Of a stretch of DNA of 64,000 bases, positions 40,249 through 49,352 are shown one piece after another. The position numbers and the translations under genes were made by a program. Below the pieces are notes generated by a model that was given only the letters and a program-made list of their open reading frames with translations, was not told the origin of the DNA and searched no databases. The stretch comes from Microbacteriaceae bacterium. GTDB taxonomy: Bacteria; Actinomycetota; Actinomycetes; Actinomycetales; Microbacteriaceae. The number at the start of each line of letters is the position of its first letter. Position 1 is the first letter of the stretch. The stretch spans positions 81,514-145,513 of the forward strand of contig JAODAR010000007.1 in assembly GCA_025463545.1 (NCBI GenBank), read 5' to 3'.

Positions 40249-41147
40249 CGATCCGCCCCGTGCATGCTGCCCCGTCGCTCGACACGATCGCCCGGCCGTC
40301 CGGCGCGCTCGCCATGGTCGCGATGGATCAGCGGGAGAGCCTCCGCACCATGTTCGACACCGCCGGAGCAGGGCGGCCTGCGGACGACGTCCTGGTGCGT
40401 TTCAAGCTCGACGTTGCGGAGGCGCTGGGACCGCTCGCATCCGGATTCCTGATCGACCGGCACTTCGGTTTCGACCGGCTTCGCGGATCCATCCCCGAGT
40501 CCACGGGATTGATCCTCGCCGTGGACGCGCTCACACAGCCCGACGGCGGACCGGTCGAGGAAACGGCACTCGACGACGCCGTGTTCGACCCCCGCTTCGA
40601 CCTGGGCGGCGTCGCCGCGGTGAAGCTGCTGATCATCTGGCGGCGGGACGAGCTCCGGGAGCAGCGGGTGCGGCTGGCGGCCGACTTCATCGCACGGGCC
40701 GGCGAGCGCGGGTTGCTCTCGGTTCTTGAACCGATCGTGTGGGCTACGCGGGCCGAGCTGGACGACTCGAGCTGGAACGCCGATGCCGCGATCCGCGAGG
40801 CGGCGCGCGAACTCTCGATCCTGGGCCCGAGCCTGTACAAGGTGCAGGTGCCCCTGGCCGGTGCGGGCACCACGGCTGAGCAGGCGGCCGCGAGTGTTGA
40901 ACTGGCCCGGTCCATCTGTGGCCCGTGGGTTGTTCTCTCCCAGGGAGTGGCGAGGGAGGGTTTCCTGTCCGCGGTTGCAGCGGCGTGCCGAGCCGGTGCC
41001 AGCGGATTCCTGGCCGGGCGCGCACTGTGGAGCGACATCGTCGGGAGTGCGCATGTTCCGGCCGCACTGCAGGACCTGGCCGTACCGCGACTGCGGGCGC
41101 TGGTCGAAACGGTCGACCGCGAAGCGCGCCCCTGGGGCCAGGCATGA
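40245..41147 (+). CDS. LacD/YihT-like class I sugar-phosphate aldolase
   Basis: 300 residues, ATG 40245 overlapping the kinase stop. PSGALAMVAMDQRESLRTMF, TGLILAVDALTQPDGG, VAAVKLLIIWRRDELREQRV and LSVLEPIVWATRAEL match the tagatose-bisphosphate / sulfofructose-phosphate aldolase family, with Lys in AVKLLI and in LYKVQVPL as Schiff-base candidates. It should split a ketose phosphate into a three-carbon phosphate and an aldehyde. Substrate unknown; with the FGGY kinase it forms a complete catabolic pair. Confidence 0.85.
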   Translation: MTIRPVHAAPSLDTIARPSGALAMVAMDQRESLRTMFDTAGAGRPADDVLVRFKLDVAEALGPLASGFLIDRHFGFDRLRGSIPESTGLILAVDALTQPDGGPVEETALDDAVFDPRFDLGGVAAVKLLIIWRRDELREQRVRLAADFIARAGERGLLSVLEPIVWATRAELDDSSWNADAAIREAARELSILGPSLYKVQVPLAGAGTTAEQAAASVELARSICGPWVVLSQGVAREGFLSAVAAACRAGASGFLAGRALWSDIVGSAHVPAALQDLAVPRLRALVETVDREARPWGQA

Positions 41148-41187
41148 ACGTACCGGCATCCGAAACGTGTGGAATGAGCCGCAGGCT

Positions 41188-43113
41188 ATGACATCGATAC
41201 CAGACACTATTCCCGACCCAGCCGTAGCCGCGGGCGTCACCCTGACCCGCGCGGCCGGCTCAGCCCGCGTCACCACGCCGGTGTACCGACTCGAACTGCC
41301 CGATGCCTCCGAGCAGTTGGGACGAGCCCCGTACGCCGTACTGTCGGCGCCAGACGGCGCACTCTGGACGGAAATCAGCCTGTTGTCCTCGGTGCACACC
41401 TGTTCCACCGCCGATGAAACCTGGCTGCTCGAATCGATCGACGTGCAGCGGGACGCTGGCGGCGACGTCAGCGTGCGTGTCGTCTGCCGGAGCACCGCGT
41501 GGGACAGGCACGAGACGCGGCTCCGCTGCACGGCGGAGACGGTCGAACTCAGCGTCGCCGTCGAAGGGACCGGCGACATCACCGACGTCACCCTGTTGGG
41601 CGGCTGCGCCACTCTTGCCAGCGGGGCCACTGGGATTTTCCGGTCGCTGATCGCTTTCGCCGGGGTGCTCGTCCCCGCCGCCACCGAGCCAGTGCAGCTG
41701 GTGCGGCCAGCCCAGTCCGCCGCGGTGCTCGGCGTGGTGGGCGACGCCGATGCGGGGCGCCGGGGCGCCATCTTCTCACCACCGCCGCTGGTGCTCGCGC
41801 TCGGGCGGGAGCTGCCGGCCCACGCCACCGCCGTGCCCGGCGGTGACTGGCTCGGCCTCTCCCTCCGGGCGTTCGTTGATGACCTGGCGTTCACAGTCAT
41901 GCGGTACGACGCGCTGGAGAACGGATTCCTGATTCAACTCGACTACGAAGGACACACCGCGGTGGACGGGGCGTGGGTATCACCGTCGCTCGTGCTGCGC
42001 CCGGCCGGGTCAGCCTGGGCGACCCTCGACGACTACCGAGCTGGCCTGGTGGCCACCGGCTGCGCACCGGCCGGTCCCGACAGCCCGCTGGCCGAACCGT
42101 CGTGGTGGCGAGAGCCCATTTTCTGCGGCTGGGGCGAACAATGCGCCCGCTCCGCACACCTGTTGCACGCCGGGGCGGTGGCGCCGACCGCCGACACCGC
42201 GCCGGAGACGCAGCGGGAGGAGTCCCTGGTCACCCGTTCCGCTGCCAGTTTCGCCCGGCACGACGTGTACGACGACTTCCTGGCCATTTTGGCGGAACAT
42301 GACCTCAACCCCGGCACCATCGTCATCGATGACAGGTGGCAGTCCGAATACGGCTCTGCGAGGGTGGATACCGCGCATTGGCCCGACCTTCGCGGCTGGA
42401 TCGCGGCCAGGCACGTCGCTGGCCAGAAAGTGCTGCTCTGGTGGAAGGCGTGGGACCCGGAAGGGATCCCAGTCGACGAATGCATCACCGACGCCGGCGG
42501 GAGGGCGGTTGCCGTCGACCCGGCGAATCCGGCCTACCAGGCAAGGCTGGAAGGCATCGTCCACCGGCTCCTGTCCCGGGAGGGTCTGGATGCCGACGGG
42601 TTCAAGGTCGACTTCACCCAGCGCACGCCGAGCGGCCAGTCCCTCCGCGGAACACCGGGCAGCTGGGGCATCGCGGCCCTGCACACCCTCCTGGCCGCCC
42701 TGCACGCAGCCGCGAAGCACGCGAAACCCGACGCCCTTGTGATCTGCCACGCCATGCATCCGTCGTTCGCAGATTGCTGCGACATGGTGCGCCTGAATGA
42801 CGTGTCGAAGTACGACCTGCGGCGGAACCGGGTGCCGGTGGTCGACCAGCTTGCCTTTCGCCACCAGATCGCCAGCAGGGTACTGCCCGGGCATCCGATC
42901 GACACCGACCAGTGGCCGATGCCGAATCGGGCGGAATGGCTGCGCTACGCCACCGCGCAAGTCGACAAGGGCGTGCCGGCACTGTATTACCTGGAGTCCA
43001 TCGACCGCTCCGGGGAGCACATCCACCCCGAGGACCTCGACCTCGTCGCTGCGACGTGGGCGCGCTACCGGGAAAGGATGCAGGATGACCGGGATCGTGT
43101 CCTCGCCCGCTGA
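41188..43113 (+). CDS. Glycoside hydrolase, alpha-galactosidase-like (clan D / GH36-GH31 type)
   Basis: 641 residues; ATG 41188 (GTG 41167 in frame is possible). An N-terminal beta-sandwich of ~300 residues precedes a TIM barrel. Barrel motifs: IVIDDRWQSEYG (~378), VLLWWKAWDPEG, LDADGFKVDFTQRTP (~470; KVDF has the probable nucleophile Asp) and ALVICHAMHPSFADCCDMVR with RLNDVS. This is the arrangement of alpha-galactosidase-like enzymes, which split alpha-linked sugars with retention. The bound sugar is unknown. It overlaps the next gene by 29 bases. Confidence 0.8.
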   Translation: MTSIPDTIPDPAVAAGVTLTRAAGSARVTTPVYRLELPDASEQLGRAPYAVLSAPDGALWTEISLLSSVHTCSTADETWLLESIDVQRDAGGDVSVRVVCRSTAWDRHETRLRCTAETVELSVAVEGTGDITDVTLLGGCATLASGATGIFRSLIAFAGVLVPAATEPVQLVRPAQSAAVLGVVGDADAGRRGAIFSPPPLVLALGRELPAHATAVPGGDWLGLSLRAFVDDLAFTVMRYDALENGFLIQLDYEGHTAVDGAWVSPSLVLRPAGSAWATLDDYRAGLVATGCAPAGPDSPLAEPSWWREPIFCGWGEQCARSAHLLHAGAVAPTADTAPETQREESLVTRSAASFARHDVYDDFLAILAEHDLNPGTIVIDDRWQSEYGSARVDTAHWPDLRGWIAARHVAGQKVLLWWKAWDPEGIPVDECITDAGGRAVAVDPANPAYQARLEGIVHRLLSREGLDADGFKVDFTQRTPSGQSLRGTPGSWGIAALHTLLAALHAAAKHAKPDALVICHAMHPSFADCCDMVRLNDVSKYDLRRNRVPVVDQLAFRHQIASRVLPGHPIDTDQWPMPNRAEWLRYATAQVDKGVPALYYLESIDRSGEHIHPEDLDLVAATWARYRERMQDDRDRVLAR

Positions 43114-44995
43114 AGAGGTGGCTCGCGGGGTGTACCGGATCCGGGACACCTGCAACGTGTACCTCATCACTGCTGACCACGACGGCGGTATCCGGACCGC
43201 CGTCGCAATCGACTTCGGCTCCGGCCTGGTGCTCGATCACCTCGAGTCGCTGGGCATCGAGCGGATCACCGATGTGCTGATGACTCACCATCACCGAGAC
43301 CAGGGCCAGGGCCTCCCACTTGCTGTCGCACATGGTGCGCGGATCCATGTGCCCCCGGTCGAGATCGACCTGTTCGCCCGGGTCGACGACATGTGGAACA
43401 CCCGGCCGCTCGACAACGACTACAACCTGCGGCAGGACCGGTTCTCCCTGCTCGAATCGGTTCCGGTGCACGCAACGGTGCCGGAATACCGGGTGGCCGG
43501 TTTCGGCGGGGTGCCGGTACTGACGCTTCCCACACCGGGGCACACGGTGGGTTCGGTGACCTACGTTGTGAACCGCGGTGGGGCGCGCGTCGCGTTCACC
43601 GGGGATCTGATCTACGCGCCGGGCAAGGTGTGGTCGCTGGCGGCCACGCAGTGGTCGTACACCGCGCATGAGGGCCCCGCGATGACGGTACTCAGCTGCT
43701 ACCTCCTGCAGGATGAGCAGCTTGACGTCCTGCTTCCCTCGCACGGGCATCCGATGCTGGACCCGCAGCGAGCCCTGTCGCTGCTGGCTGAACGGATGCA
43801 GTACCACGTCGACTCACGGCGGTGGCACCCGTGGAACCTCGAAGACCGCCTGCGCCGGCCCTTCACCGTGCTCACCGAGCACCTTCTGTTGAACCACAGC
43901 AGCCTCTCATCCTGCTATGTCCTGCTCTCCGAGACTGGTGAGGCGATGCAGATCGACTTCGGGTACGACATGACCACCGGACTTCCCACCGGCACCGACC
44001 GGGCCGCCCGGCGGCCGTGGCTCGCATCGCTGGCGACGCTCAAGGAACAGTTCGGCGTCACTCGCGTCACCGTGGCGCTGCCAACGCACTTCCACGACGA
44101 CCACGTGGCCGGTCTTCCGCTGCTGCGGGACGTGGAGGGCACCGAAATCTGGTCGCCGGCGAATGTGGCGCCCATCCTGGCCGACCCGTGGATGCACGAC
44201 CTCCCGTGCCAGTGGTACGACCCGATCTACTCCGATCGGATTCTGCCGCTCGGCCAGTCCTTCGCGTGGAACGAATACACCATCACGGTGCACGAGCAGC
44301 CCGGGCACACACTGTTCGCCGCCGCGTTCGAGGTCGAAGTCGACGGCGTCACCGTGCTGTTCACCGGCGACCAGCAGGAGAACCTCGGCATCAGGGGAGA
44401 GCGGCACGAGATCCTGAACTACCAGTACCGTAACCGGTTCCGGATCGGGGACTATAAGGTCAGTGCCGAGCTGTACCGCCGCGTGGCCCCCGGGCTCATG
44501 GTGAGCGGGCACTGGGAACCCAGATGGGTCGAGAAGGGCTACCTCGACTACCTCCGCTATGCCGGGGAGGACCTGGTCGACATGCATGAGAACCTGCTGC
44601 CGCTGGACGAACTGGACCTCGGCGCGGACGGAGTACTGGTGCGGCTGACCCCGTACCGCTCCCACGTCTCTCCCGGCACAAGGAACGCCATGCAGGCCAC
44701 CGTGCGCAATCCGCATGGATTCCGTGCTGCCGCAACGCTGCGCCCGGTGCTGCCTGCTGGCTGGGAGTCCAGCGGGCTGGACGACCCGATCGACCTGGCG
44801 CCAGGGGAAGAGCGCGTCGTCGCATTTGTCGTGCAGAGCGGTCCGACCCCTGTCAGGCGCGCCCGAGTCGCCGTGGACGTCACCATCGGGTCACTGATGC
44901 TCGGTCAGCACGCGGAAGCCGTCATCGACGTCGTCGCCGACGTCCTCGACCGATCCGTGTCTGTTGACCCCGTTCGGGCGCGGGTCCTAGGATGA
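43085..44995 (+). CDS. Tandem metallo-beta-lactamase-fold hydrolase with NEW3-like C-domain
   Basis: 636 residues, ATG 43085. Two MBL domains are seen. Domain 1: THHHRDQ (68-73), PTPGHTVGS (His ~153), AFTGDLIY (Asp ~174), PSHGH (~219-222). Domain 2: THFHDDHVAG (334-343), EQPGHTL (~408), LFTGDQQ (~429), SGHWEP (~475). In domain 1 the usual DH is DQ, so its second metal site is altered. Residues ~500-636 (AMQATVRNPHGFRAAATLRP, PAGWESSG) resemble the NPCBM-associated NEW3 module of glycosidases. Lactone, ester or sugar-phosphate hydrolysis is possible. A double MBL protein in a sugar operon is unusual. Confidence 0.8.
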   Translation: MTGIVSSPAEEVARGVYRIRDTCNVYLITADHDGGIRTAVAIDFGSGLVLDHLESLGIERITDVLMTHHHRDQGQGLPLAVAHGARIHVPPVEIDLFARVDDMWNTRPLDNDYNLRQDRFSLLESVPVHATVPEYRVAGFGGVPVLTLPTPGHTVGSVTYVVNRGGARVAFTGDLIYAPGKVWSLAATQWSYTAHEGPAMTVLSCYLLQDEQLDVLLPSHGHPMLDPQRALSLLAERMQYHVDSRRWHPWNLEDRLRRPFTVLTEHLLLNHSSLSSCYVLLSETGEAMQIDFGYDMTTGLPTGTDRAARRPWLASLATLKEQFGVTRVTVALPTHFHDDHVAGLPLLRDVEGTEIWSPANVAPILADPWMHDLPCQWYDPIYSDRILPLGQSFAWNEYTITVHEQPGHTLFAAAFEVEVDGVTVLFTGDQQENLGIRGERHEILNYQYRNRFRIGDYKVSAELYRRVAPGLMVSGHWEPRWVEKGYLDYLRYAGEDLVDMHENLLPLDELDLGADGVLVRLTPYRSHVSPGTRNAMQATVRNPHGFRAAATLRPVLPAGWESSGLDDPIDLAPGEERVVAFVVQSGPTPVRRARVAVDVTIGSLMLGQHAEAVIDVVADVLDRSVSVDPVRARVLG

Positions 44996-45015
44996 TGTGG
45001 GAACGATCCCACATC
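44964..45015 (+). promoter_or_regulatory. Promoter and LacI-type operator of the ROK operon
   Basis: TTGACC (44964-44969) and TAGGAT (44988-44993) are 18 bases apart. Immediately downstream lies a palindrome with 9-bp arms, GATGTGGGA (44994-45002) and TCCCACATC (45007-45015). Its core TGGGAACGATCCCA (44998-45011) matches the LacI cores at 59179 and 60494 except for two symmetric positions. The start codon at 45051 has GAGAGGA upstream. Confidence 0.75.
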
Positions 45016-45050
45016 GGTATCAGGCATTCACGACGTGGTGAGAGGACCAG

Positions 45051-46058
45051 ATGATTGCAGGGCCGCTTCCCGTTCTCGCGCTCGATATCGGCGGGACGAA
45101 GCTCGCCGCCGCGGTCGTGACGCGGGACGGGCGAACTCACGGGTTACTGATCGAACCCACCCACCCGGAGGCGGGCTACGGCGTGGTGCTCCGCCGGCTG
45201 TGGGGCCTCGGGCGTGCGGCCCTTGCCGCCAGCGGCCACGATTCGGTCGGCAGTGTCGGAATCTCCTGCGGTGGCCCGCTGAACCCGACGACCGGCGTGC
45301 TGATCAACCCGCTTCACCTGCCCGGCTGGCACGACATTCCAATTGTCGGGATGGCCGAGAGCGAGTTCGGTGTTCCGGCTGTGCTGGGCAATGACGCTTC
45401 AGCGGCCGCCTTGGCTGAATTCCGTTACGGCGCGGGGCGCGGTACCCAGACCATGCTTTACCTCACCATCTCCACCGGTATCGGGGGCGGGGCGGTGATT
45501 AACGGGGCACCGCACCAGGGCGCGGCCGGCAACGGCGGTGAGTTCGGGCACATCCTCGTCAAAACGGATGGCAGGGCCTGCCTGTGCGGACGGTTCGGCT
45601 GCCTGGAGGCCTACGCTTCTGGCACGTCGATCGCTGAGAGGGCGCGGGAGGCGCTCGCCACCCACACTGGACAGTCGTCGCTGGCGAGCCTGGACTTCGT
45701 TCGCGCCGAACACGTCTCCGCTGCGGCGCGGGCCGGCGACGCCCTGGCCGGCACTGTCTGGGCCGAGACGGTCGCGTTTCTTGCCATCGCCATCACCGAC
45801 CTCGTCAACGCGCTCGAACCGGACCTGGTGGTGCTCGGCGGCGGTGTCAGCCGCGCCGGCTCCATGTTGGTCGACCCCATCCGGCGGGCGGTGCTCCGCG
45901 ACGCCATGGACCCGGTGGCGGCGGTGGTGCGCGTGGAACTCGCCGAGCTCGGTGACGCGGTCGGTGTGGTCGGCGCCGCCGCGCTCGCCTTCGACCGCGA
46001 TGACGCCGGAGGCGCAGTGGCGACCCCGGCATCCGTTGGAGGTGAAGCCCATGGGTGA
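45051..46058 (+). CDS. ROK-family sugar kinase
   Basis: 335 residues, ATG 45051. VLALDIGGTKLAAAVVTRDG is the ATP motif; GVPAVLGNDASAAALAEFRY carries the catalytic Asp; GNGGEFGHILVKTDG, then CLCGRFGCLEAYASG, is the ROK zinc signature. There is no N-terminal HTH, so it is an enzyme and not a regulator. It phosphorylates a hexose such as glucose, mannose or an amino sugar. First gene of the four-gene operon that contains the GH38 mannosidase. Confidence 0.93.
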   Translation: MIAGPLPVLALDIGGTKLAAAVVTRDGRTHGLLIEPTHPEAGYGVVLRRLWGLGRAALAASGHDSVGSVGISCGGPLNPTTGVLINPLHLPGWHDIPIVGMAESEFGVPAVLGNDASAAALAEFRYGAGRGTQTMLYLTISTGIGGGAVINGAPHQGAAGNGGEFGHILVKTDGRACLCGRFGCLEAYASGTSIAERAREALATHTGQSSLASLDFVRAEHVSAAARAGDALAGTVWAETVAFLAIAITDLVNALEPDLVVLGGGVSRAGSMLVDPIRRAVLRDAMDPVAAVVRVELAELGDAVGVVGAAALAFDRDDAGGAVATPASVGGEAHG

Positions 46059-46632
46059 CTCGCTCACCGCGCAGCTCGACGACCATGTTCGGGCCGCCAT
46101 CGCGCTCGGCGCAGTCCTGCCCGAGGTGCGGACGGTGGGGCGGATGCTCCGGGCGGCGCTCGCCGAGCGTCACCTTCTGTACACCTTCGGCAATGGTGGA
46201 AGCGCGGCAGATGCCCAGCACTTCACCGGTGAGATCATCGGCCACTACAAGCGCGACCGGCGACCGCTCGGCGCAGTGACGCTCAGCACCGACCCCGCCA
46301 CGATGACGTGCATCGCCAACGATTTCTCCTGGGACGACGTCTTCGCCCGCCAGGTGGAGGCGCTGGCCAGGCCGGGGGACGTGGTTGCTGCCTTCACCAC
46401 CAGCGGCAGTTCAGGCAACGTCGTGGCCGCGCTCGCGGCGGCACAGACCGCCGGCGCGACTACGGTGCTCTTCAGTGGCGGTGACGGTGGCCGGGCACTC
46501 GCGTTCGCCGACCATGCCCTGATCGTGCCGTCCACGGAAACTCCGCGAATCCAGGAGCTGCACACCGTCATGCTGCACCTGATCTCAGAAATGGTGGATG
46601 CCTGGGCCGCGGGCGAGGATGGTTACCAGTGA
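46051..46632 (+). CDS. SIS-domain sugar isomerase, GmhA-like
   Basis: 193 residues, ATG 46051 overlapping the ROK stop. LLYTFGNGGSAADAQHFTGE, VTLSTDPATMTCIANDFSWD and VVAAFTTSGSSGNVVAALAA, then IQELHTVMLHLISEMVDAWA match phosphoheptose isomerases (GNGGSAADAQH, TSG.S.N). In this setting it may isomerise a sugar phosphate made by the ROK kinase rather than sedoheptulose 7-phosphate. Start and stop codons overlap both neighbours. Confidence 0.88.
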   Translation: MGDSLTAQLDDHVRAAIALGAVLPEVRTVGRMLRAALAERHLLYTFGNGGSAADAQHFTGEIIGHYKRDRRPLGAVTLSTDPATMTCIANDFSWDDVFARQVEALARPGDVVAAFTTSGSSGNVVAALAAAQTAGATTVLFSGGDGGRALAFADHALIVPSTETPRIQELHTVMLHLISEMVDAWAAGEDGYQ

Positions 46633-49352
46633 GCCATGCACCTGTCGCGAATGCACCGTCGGGAGAACAGCCGCGGAACCGTGCGGAAGCGCCACGGCCG
46701 ACGGCGACTCCCGACCGCACCCTGCACATGATCGGCAACGCGCACCTCGATCCGGTCTGGTTGTGGCCGTGGCAGGAGGGCTACCAGGAGGCCAGGGCCA
46801 CGTTCTGGTCGGCGATCGCGCGGATGGACGAATATCCGGACTTCATCTTCACCTGCGACCAGGTGGTGCTGCTGAGCTGGGTCGAGGAGTCAGACCCGGC
46901 CCTGTTCCAGCGGATCACGGAGCGGGTGGCGGAGGGACGCTGGGTGAATGTGGGCGGCTGGTGGGTTGAGCCGGATTGCAACATGCCGATGGGTGAGAGT
47001 TTCGCCCGGCAGGGTTTGTACGGCCAGCGTTACCTCGCCTCGCGTTTCGGTCTGCCCGCGACGGTGGGAATGAACGTCGACCCGTTTGGCCACAACGTGA
47101 TGCTGCCGCAGATCCTCCGCGGCCAGGGCATGGACTCCTACCTCTTCCTGCGCCCGGGGCCGCACGAGAGCGATCTCACCGGCACCCTGTTCTGGTGGGA
47201 GGCGCCAGACGGCAGCCGGGTGCTGGCGTACCGCATCCCCTATGAGTACGGCAGCCCGCCCGGCTCCGTTGACGGCCAGACCGACAGATCGCTCGGCGCC
47301 GTGGAGGCCGGCCTCGGCGACGCCATGGTGTTCTACGGCGTCGGCAACCACGGTGGCGGCCCCACCCGGGCGAACATCGAGTCCATCCACCGCTACGACC
47401 GGATGGGCTCCTTCGGAAGGATGAAGATGTCGTCGCCACGTGAGTACATCGACGAGGTTTTGGCCCGCGGACCCCACTTCCTCGACCGGCTGGCGGTGCG
47501 CCGTGACGACCTGCAACACCACGCCCCCGGTTGCTACTCGGCGCACTCGGGCATCAAGGCATGGCAGAAGCGGGCCCAGCACGCGGTGCTCGCCGCCGAA
47601 CGCTGGGCGGCGATCGTGGCGCTGCGTGACGACGTGGCCTACCCCCGCGAGGAGCTCGGCGCGGCATGGAAGCAGATCCTGTTCAACCAGTTCCACGACG
47701 TTCTGCCGGGATCCGCGATCGAAACCGCGTATGACGATGCCCGTGACCAGCTCGGCGAAGCGGTCGCCATCGCCAAGCGCACGATCGTTCGCTCCCACAA
47801 CATCATCGCGCGCCAGGTGCAGGTGCCCTTCGAAGACGGGACCCAGCCGGTGATCGTCTTCAACCAGCATCCGTGGCCCGTGACAACGGATGTCGACCTG
47901 CACTTCGGCGTCCAGCGCGGGGGGGTGCACGTGGTCGACCACGAGGGCCGTCCGGTGGTGTTCCAGCGCACGCAATCAACCGCGACGACGGACGACGCCA
48001 GTCGGGGTGCGCTGGTCTTCCGGGCCGAACTGCCCGCACTCGGCTACCGGCTCTACCGGCTGAGGCAGGGGCCGGCGACCGGGGAAGGGGCGGCGGCGGA
48101 AGGCACCGGTCCCCTCGTGGTCAGCGACACGGTGCTCGAGAACGCCCACGTGCGCATCGAGATCGATCCGCACACCGGGTGGATCCGCTCCTACCTCGAC
48201 AAGGAAACCGGGGCCGATGTGATGCGCGGAGTGGACGGCGCCACCCATACCCAGATCTGTGAGGACCCGACCGACACCTGGGGTCACCGGGTGATCTCCT
48301 ACGCCTGGCCGGGCGCCACGATGTCGCTGGCGCGGATTCTGGTAGTGGAGCGTGGGCCGCTCCGCTCCCGGGTGCGCATCGATCGCACCTGGGGCGGGTC
48401 GACGCTGGTCGAAGAACTCGTGCTCGACCACGACGCGCGGGCGCTGAGGGTCGACGTCACCCTCGACTGGCGGGAACCGGCGCACCTCCTGAAGCTCCGC
48501 TTCCCGACCAGCCTCGACGATGTGCGCGCCACCTGCGACATCCCATTCGGCCACCTGGAGCGACCGGTCGACGGTGCAGAGCAGCCCGCGCAGTCCTGGG
48601 TGGACCTGAGCGGAACGGTGCGCGGCACGACCGCCGGGATCATGGTCATCATCACCACGAAGCACGGTTTCGACGCGTCACCCGGCCCCCAGCCGAGCAT
48701 CGGCGTCACAGCCGTGCGGAGCCCGGTGTACTCCTGGCACGACCCGCGACTGCTCGACCCGGAGGGCCTCTACACGTTCCAGGACCAGGGCCGGCAGCGC
48801 TTCAGCTACGAACTAGTGCCCCACGCCGGCGACTGGCGCACGGCAGACCCGGTCCGCCGGTCCGCGCTGCTGGGTTCACCGGTGCGGGCGATGCTCGAGT
48901 CCTCGCACGGCGGCGACCTGCCGCCGGTGCACTCGTTCGCTTCCGACAGTGCCGGCGCGGTGATGGTCACCGCAATCAAGGGCAGCGAAGACGTGGTGCG
49001 AACCCCCGGCGCCGGAACGGCGGACCTGATCGTTCGCGCGGTGGAGACCACCGGGCGCGCCGGACGGAGCCGGATCGAGTTGCCCGTCGTCGGCCGTGTG
49101 ATCGAGGAGCCGTTCGGCCCCAGCCAGATCCGTACCTTCCGGGTGCCACGTGACCCCGCCCTGCCGGTTGTGGAGGTGAACCTGGTCGAGTGGCCGGTCG
49201 GCGAAACGGATGCCCCGTCTGCGGCGCACCGGACGGCGACGATCAGCGAGCCCGAGACCGGGTGGACGGCACCGGTCGCGCCCGCGCCGGAACCCGGTGC
49301 GGAAGACATCGCGAACGCTGTAGACCCGGGCCGGGGGGCAGGGAGAGAGTGA
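46629..49352 (+). CDS. GH38 alpha-mannosidase
   Basis: 907 residues, GTG 46629 (GTGA with the isomerase). GH38 features: zinc-site IGNAHLDPVWLWPWQEGYQE (His39, Asp41), WVNVGGWWVEPDCNMP, nucleophile Asp in GMNVDPFGHN (~151), and QILFNQFHDVLPGSAIETAY with a zinc His. The C-terminal beta-domains are of normal length (WTRDH-type receptor and galactose-mutarotase-like folds). It releases mannose from alpha-mannosides; no signal peptide, so it works on imported oligosaccharides. Confidence 0.95.
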   Translation: MSHAPVANAPSGEQPRNRAEAPRPTATPDRTLHMIGNAHLDPVWLWPWQEGYQEARATFWSAIARMDEYPDFIFTCDQVVLLSWVEESDPALFQRITERVAEGRWVNVGGWWVEPDCNMPMGESFARQGLYGQRYLASRFGLPATVGMNVDPFGHNVMLPQILRGQGMDSYLFLRPGPHESDLTGTLFWWEAPDGSRVLAYRIPYEYGSPPGSVDGQTDRSLGAVEAGLGDAMVFYGVGNHGGGPTRANIESIHRYDRMGSFGRMKMSSPREYIDEVLARGPHFLDRLAVRRDDLQHHAPGCYSAHSGIKAWQKRAQHAVLAAERWAAIVALRDDVAYPREELGAAWKQILFNQFHDVLPGSAIETAYDDARDQLGEAVAIAKRTIVRSHNIIARQVQVPFEDGTQPVIVFNQHPWPVTTDVDLHFGVQRGGVHVVDHEGRPVVFQRTQSTATTDDASRGALVFRAELPALGYRLYRLRQGPATGEGAAAEGTGPLVVSDTVLENAHVRIEIDPHTGWIRSYLDKETGADVMRGVDGATHTQICEDPTDTWGHRVISYAWPGATMSLARILVVERGPLRSRVRIDRTWGGSTLVEELVLDHDARALRVDVTLDWREPAHLLKLRFPTSLDDVRATCDIPFGHLERPVDGAEQPAQSWVDLSGTVRGTTAGIMVIITTKHGFDASPGPQPSIGVTAVRSPVYSWHDPRLLDPEGLYTFQDQGRQRFSYELVPHAGDWRTADPVRRSALLGSPVRAMLESSHGGDLPPVHSFASDSAGAVMVTAIKGSEDVVRTPGAGTADLIVRAVETTGRAGRSRIELPVVGRVIEEPFGPSQIRTFRVPRDPALPVVEVNLVEWPVGETDAPSAAHRTATISEPETGWTAPVAPAPEPGAEDIANAVDPGRGAGRE

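Noticed and set aside
39172..43807. Long minus-strand open frames within the kinase, aldolase, glycosidase and MBL genes
   Set aside because: They mirror GC-rich third positions of the plus-strand genes, are Arg/Pro/Gly-rich, and match no protein pattern.
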